Assembly (NCBI GenBank): GCA_018053685.1
Contig: JAGPKW010000036.1
Coordinates: 1-7,432, forward strand
Source of the DNA: Patescibacteria group bacterium
Lineage (GTDB): Bacteria > Patescibacteriota > Patescibacteriia > JAGPKW01
Reading direction: 5' to 3'
Length of the DNA stretch: 7,432 nt
Below the pieces are notes generated by a model that was given only the letters and a program-made list of their open reading frames with translations, did no database searches and had not been told where the DNA came from. Shown here one piece after another: positions 5,692 to 7,432 of the stretch (its first letter is position 1; each line of letters begins with the position of its first letter). The translations under genes and the position numbers were made by a program.

Positions 5692-5720
5692 ATATTAACA
5701 AAAAACGACCTAATTTTCAA
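5692..5720 (-). promoter_or_regulatory. Promoter of the DUF333-PspC-GT2 operon, probably leaderless
   Basis: TTGAAA (5720-5715), a 17-bp spacer and TAATAT (5697-5692) on the minus strand. The ATG at 5684 is seven bases past the -10, so the start site would fall on or beside the start codon. It begins six bases after the upstream terminator stem. Confidence 0.7.
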
Positions 5721-5749
5721 ATGAAAAGCGCCATTATTAAATGGCGCTT
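5719..5749 (-). terminator. Intrinsic terminator after the 88-aa gene
   Basis: AAGCGCCATT and AATGGCGCTT (5749-5740 and 5735-5726) form a perfect 10-bp stem with a 4-nt loop, followed on the minus strand by TTCATTT. It lies 12 bases after the stop codon of the 88-residue gene. Confidence 0.85.
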
Positions 5750-5761
5750 GATTTACAAGAT

Positions 5762-6028
5762 TTACAATATAAAACATATTTCTATCTCTTTAGACCCAGG
5801 CAATATCAAAGCATAATAAAAGTTATAATCTGCATACTTCTTAAAATCTCTCTTTGATATTGCATCTTTAAGCATCTCAAAATTTTTTAATTTCCCCTTT
5901 TCATATATATCTACTATATCATGCCCCATATTTTTTCTATAAGAAATTATTTTATTTAATAAATCTATGTTCTCCCTACAATACTTTAATCTTATTTTAT
6001 AACATTCGGGTTTAAATTTAACAGTCAT
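5762..6028 (-). CDS. Hypothetical protein (88 aa)
   Basis: I do not recognise this protein. It is a basic, Tyr/Lys-rich chain starting MTVKFKPECYKIRLKYCREN, predicted mostly helical to about residue 65, with a hydrophobic end (FYYALILPGSKEIEICFIL) that looks like a beta strand pair rather than a membrane helix. Three Cys (9, 17, 85) form no zinc motif. The start is well supported: TAAGAGG sits five bases before the ATG, and its TAA is the stop codon of the upstream zinc-ribbon gene, nine bases away, so the two are translated from one message. An intrinsic terminator follows. Linkage to the zinc-ribbon protein is the only functional hint. Confidence 0.8.
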   Translation of the reverse strand: MTVKFKPECYKIRLKYCRENIDLLNKIISYRKNMGHDIVDIYEKGKLKNFEMLKDAISKRDFKKYADYNFYYALILPGSKEIEICFIL

Positions 6029-6037
6029 ATAAACCTC

Positions 6038-6388
6038 TTAGAAGCTTAACGTAGGAGAGTATTCTTTTAACTGCTCATTAAATATAGCGCTCTCTTCTTC
6101 TAAAATACTTCTACCTACAAGATCAAGATCATATTTATTCATAAATACACCAGCACAAGTATTACAAATATAAACAACAACTTTTCTACTATAACCCAAA
6201 TTCAATATTATAGGGTTCATAATGTGGCCATCATTAGGGCAATATAAAACTCTTTTTTTAGCTATTTCTATCTCTTTTTCCAATCTAATTTTTTCCATAC
6301 ATTCATCACATATGCCAGAAGCATTTTTTGTCCTATTTTTACCACATTCTTTACAAAATTTCCCTAATACAGAATCAATAATAGACAT
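6038..6388 (-). CDS. Double zinc-ribbon protein (zf-TFIIB-like, 116 aa)
   Basis: This is a small putative metal-binding protein of unknown role. The first knuckle pair is FCKECG...CDEC (Cys12, 15, 27, 30), a compact four-Cys zinc ribbon. A Lys/Glu-rich helix (about 31-46) joins it to a second module, CPNDGHIM...ICNTCAGVFMNKYDL (Cys50, Asp53, Cys75, Cys78). That resembles the zf-TFIIB family (CP.C...C..CGGxW.D..EL) with Asp in place of one Cys. The open frame reaches 6433, but an ideal AGGAGG at 6400-6395 with 6-nt spacing fixes the start at Met16 of the long frame (base 6388). The extra residues also overlap the predicted promoter. It is the first gene of a two-gene unit with the 88-residue protein. 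Confidence 0.82.
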   Translation of the reverse strand: MSIIDSVLGKFCKECGKNRTKNASGICDECMEKIRLEKEIEIAKKRVLYCPNDGHIMNPIILNLGYSRKVVVYICNTCAGVFMNKYDLDLVGRSILEEESAIFNEQLKEYSPTLSF

Positions 6389-6394
6389 ATATAG

Positions 6395-6400
6395 CCTCCT
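6395..6400 (-). promoter_or_regulatory. Shine-Dalgarno site that fixes the zinc-ribbon start
   Basis: A perfect AGGAGG lies six bases before the ATG at 6388 and decides against the longer frame starting at 6433. An identical AGGAGG with the same spacing (6890-6885) precedes the 129-residue gene. Confidence 0.9.
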
Positions 6401-6421
6401 ATATATAAATTTCATTTTCCA

Positions 6422-6449
6422 GTTATAACACATCTATATATTTTTGCAA
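6422..6449 (-). promoter_or_regulatory. Promoter of the zinc-ribbon/88-aa unit
   Basis: TTGCAA (6449-6444), a 16-bp spacer and TATAAC (6427-6422), with TGT just before the -10 (extended type), on the minus strand. The sequence TGTGTTATAA is shared with the promoter of the 129-residue gene. It starts two bases after the T-run side of the upstream terminator. Confidence 0.65.
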
Positions 6450-6450
6450 T

Positions 6451-6482
6451 ATTTAAAATGCACTGCCATTAATGACAGTGCA
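6451..6482 (-). terminator. Intrinsic terminator after the 129-aa gene
   Basis: TGCACTGTCA pairs with TGGCAGTGCA around loop TTAA, followed by TTTTAAAT on the minus strand. One pair is U·G in minus-strand RNA but C·A in plus-strand RNA, so the hairpin fits minus-strand transcription better. It begins six bases after the stop codon. Confidence 0.88.
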
Positions 6483-6488
6483 CAATAT

Positions 6489-6878
6489 TCAATTCTTTAT
6501 AATTAACCTTGCATAGCAATTTTTTGGAGCTTTATTTCCAACAATTGCTAATGCTTCTTTCATAATATTAATTATTTTTTTATTATTTTCTTTAAACTTT
6601 ATATCAGTATCTTCATCTAAAAGAAACTCTGATCTTATTGCAAGGGTTTCATTTTCTTTTCTAATTTTATTAACCATTATAGACATTGCGTGCCATTTGG
6701 ATAAAACATTCTTGCTATTTATTTTTTTAATAGGTATAAGCCCAGTCCCTAGACAATAAGGGCATACAGGAACCCCCTGACCATTGAATGATAGATCAGA
6801 ATCAAGCTGTTGTAGAACACCTCTAGTATGAGATCTAGAGCACCAAGGACAATCAGAAAAAAATATATGAGAACCCAT
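6489..6878 (-). CDS. Hypothetical protein with two CPxC knuckles (129 aa)
   Basis: This is not a family I can name. Near the N-terminus, CPWC (10-13) and CPYCLGTG (39-46) are spaced to form one four-Cys zinc site; the second is a CxxCxGxG knuckle like those of DnaJ-type zinc fingers. The rest (about 55-129) looks helical and charged, ending in APKNCYARLIIKN. There is no signal peptide or membrane segment, so it is cytoplasmic. An ideal AGGAGG six bases before the ATG and an extended -10 promoter (6908-6936) support the start, and a terminator follows the stop closely, so it is a single-gene unit. Promoter and ribosome-site likeness to the adjacent zinc-ribbon gene suggest similar control. Possible roles in nucleic-acid or protein binding are inferred only from the knuckles. 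Confidence 0.82.
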   Translation of the reverse strand: MGSHIFFSDCPWCSRSHTRGVLQQLDSDLSFNGQGVPVCPYCLGTGLIPIKKINSKNVLSKWHAMSIMVNKIRKENETLAIRSEFLLDEDTDIKFKENNKKIINIMKEALAIVGNKAPKNCYARLIIKN

Positions 6879-6907
6879 AATTTCCCTCCTAAATACTTTG
6901 TATATAT

Positions 6908-6936
6908 TTTATAACACAATATCTAAATTTTAGCAA
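6908..6936 (-). promoter_or_regulatory. Promoter of the 129-aa CPxC protein
   Basis: TTGCTA (6936-6931), a 17-bp spacer and TATAAA (6913-6908), with TGT directly before the -10, on the minus strand. The leader is about 23-30 nt and contains the AGGAGG. Confidence 0.7.
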
Positions 6937-6946
6937 GTCATAAAAA

Positions 6947-6976
6947 TAAAATATAAAAGTTGGCTTTTACACCAAC
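6947..6976 (-). terminator. Terminator of tRNA-Ile
   Basis: GTTGGT pairs with GCCAAC (6976-6971 and 6964-6959; the closing pair is U·G) around a 6-nt loop, followed on the minus strand by TTTTATATTTTA. It ends the tRNA transcript 15 bases past the CCA. Confidence 0.75.
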
Positions 6977-6990
6977 ATAGATAGATTACA

Positions 6991-7067
6991 TGGTGGACGT
7001 ACCAAGAGTTGAACTTGGGACCTCAGCATTATCAGTGCTGCGCTCTAACCATCTGAGCTATACGTCC
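6991..7067 (-). tRNA. tRNA-Ile (anticodon GAU)
   Basis: This is a 77-nt cloverleaf with acceptor stem GGACGTA/TACGTCC, D arm GCTC...GAGC, anticodon arm CAGCA-CTGATAA-TGCTG, T arm CCAAG-TTCAACT-CTTGG, discriminator A and an encoded CCA. The anticodon GAU is at 7033-7031 and reads AUC and AUU. AUA codons are common in the neighbouring genes and would need a separate lysidine-modified tRNA-Ile. It stands alone, not in an rRNA operon. It has its own promoter and terminator and lies 44 nt after tgt. Confidence 0.98.
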
Positions 7068-7080
7068 AAAAGATAAATAC

Positions 7081-7109
7081 ATTATAAAAGAAAAAAACAC
7101 AAAAAGCAA
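7081..7109 (-). promoter_or_regulatory. Promoter of tRNA-Ile
   Basis: TTGCTT (7109-7104), a 17-bp spacer and a perfect TATAAT (7086-7081) on the minus strand. The start would be near 7074, about seven bases before the mature tRNA. The -35 begins two bases after the tgt stop codon. Confidence 0.82.
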
Positions 7110-7111
7110 TA

Positions 7112-7432
7112 TTAACTATTTAATACTCTCCTTATTTCTTCCATCATATTTAAATAAAATCTAAGATTATGCAAGCTCATCAATCTCATACCAAGTATTT
7201 CATTTACATTCAATAGATGATGTAAATATGCTTTTGTATATGTTTTACATGTGTAGCAAGAGCAATTCTCATCAAGCGGTGTAAAATCATCTTTATATTT
7301 TGCATTTTTTATCCTAATAATATCATAACTAAAATCATCTAAACTATTCATTTTAAAATTTGTAAATAAATGACCATGTCTTGCGTTTCTTGTTGGTATT
7401 ACACAATCAAAAATATCAACTCCATTTTTTAC
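7112..7432 (-). CDS. tgt: tRNA-guanine transglycosylase, C-terminal part
   Basis: Tgt swaps guanine 34 for preQ1 (bacteria) in tRNAs with GUN anticodons (Asp, Asn, His, Tyr). The window holds the last 106 residues; the frame is open to the edge, so the gene continues beyond 7432. The reading begins VKNGVDIFDCVIPTRNARHG, which contains the nucleophile Asp (in DIFDCV) and the PTRNAR substrate-binding block. The zinc site follows: CSCYTC (CxCxxC) with the fourth ligand His in SLHNLRFYL. The AYLHHLLNVNEILGMRL block is typical of the bacterial enzyme. The end EIRRVLNS is a normal C-terminus. The internal Met at 7351 is not a start. The tRNA-Ile next door is not a substrate, so their proximity looks incidental. 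Confidence 0.95.
   Translation of the reverse strand, partial: VKNGVDIFDCVIPTRNARHGHLFTNFKMNSLDDFSYDIIRIKNAKYKDDFTPLDENCSCYTCKTYTKAYLHHLLNVNEILGMRLMSLHNLRFYLNMMEEIRRVLNS

Noticed and set aside
5685..5777. N-terminal 31-residue extension of the DUF333-like protein (start at 5777)
   Set aside because: The stretch encodes the perfect 10-bp terminator hairpin of the upstream gene, overlaps that gene's end and contains the predicted promoter. The residues after Met32 give a normal signal or anchor.
6389..6433. Longer zinc-ribbon protein starting at 6433
   Set aside because: An ideal AGGAGG lies inside this stretch at 6400-6395, six bases before the ATG at 6388, and the extended part overlaps the predicted promoter.
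5762..6990. An element integrated at the 3' end of tRNA-Ile
   Set aside because: No integrase and no repeat of the tRNA 3' end was found on the far side, and the genes do not look phage- or plasmid-like.
7112..7351. Stand-alone 79-residue protein starting at 7351
   Set aside because: The frame is open to the window edge and the residues before this Met contain the Tgt active-site block, so it is an internal Met of tgt.
1..7432. CRISPR array, insertion sequence or toxin-antitoxin pair
   Set aside because: No regularly spaced repeats, terminal inverted repeats, transposase or recognisable toxin/antitoxin motif was seen. The only clear repeat is the 24-bp coding duplication at 2268-2327.

Overview
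The window is AT-rich bacterial DNA, and every gene supported here lies on the minus strand, so reading order runs from high to low coordinates. Three things point to a Candidate Phyla Radiation (Patescibacteria) type genome. These are an archaeal-type AMP phosphorylase, a ribose-1,5-bisphosphate isomerase, and a threonyl-tRNA synthetase with no room for its N-terminal TGS domain. Bacterial -35/-10 promoters, Shine-Dalgarno sites, intrinsic terminators, a T-box leader and a bacterial-type Tgt rule out an archaeon. The lineage call is an inference from gene content. TGA is used as a normal stop.

Layout in transcription order. (1) 7432-7112: the C-terminal third of tgt, cut by the window edge. 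(2) 7109-6947: a tRNA-Ile(GAU) unit with its own promoter and terminator. (3) 6936-6451: a single-gene unit for a 129-residue protein with two CPxC knuckles. (4) 6449-5719: a two-gene unit, a 116-residue double zinc-ribbon protein followed by an 88-residue unknown, closed by a perfect 10-bp terminator hairpin. (5) 5720-2514: a likely operon of a DUF333-like small membrane or lipoprotein, a PspC-domain membrane protein, a membrane GT2 glycosyltransferase and ribose-1,5-bisphosphate isomerase; an extra extended -10 may drive the isomerase alone. (6) 2495-2230: a promoter, a 5' hairpin, an extremely acidic 53-residue ORF and a terminator. (7) 2228-462: an acidic 58-residue ORF and AMP phosphorylase. 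(8) 457-1: a promoter, a T-box riboswitch with its attenuator, and the start of thrS.

How the genes fit. AMP phosphorylase makes ribose-1,5-bisphosphate from AMP, and the isomerase turns it into ribulose-1,5-bisphosphate. This is the AMP salvage route that normally ends in form II/III or III RuBisCO, which is not in this window. thrS appears to be controlled by uncharged tRNA-Thr through the T-box. The PspC/GT2/DUF333 group is envelope-related. Intergenic spaces are very tight: several promoters start within a few bases of the preceding stop codon or terminator.

The most interesting items are the compact T-box, whose Thr codon ACC sits centrally in a 7-nt hairpin loop, and the pair of very acidic small ORFs lying between the two AMP-pathway genes.
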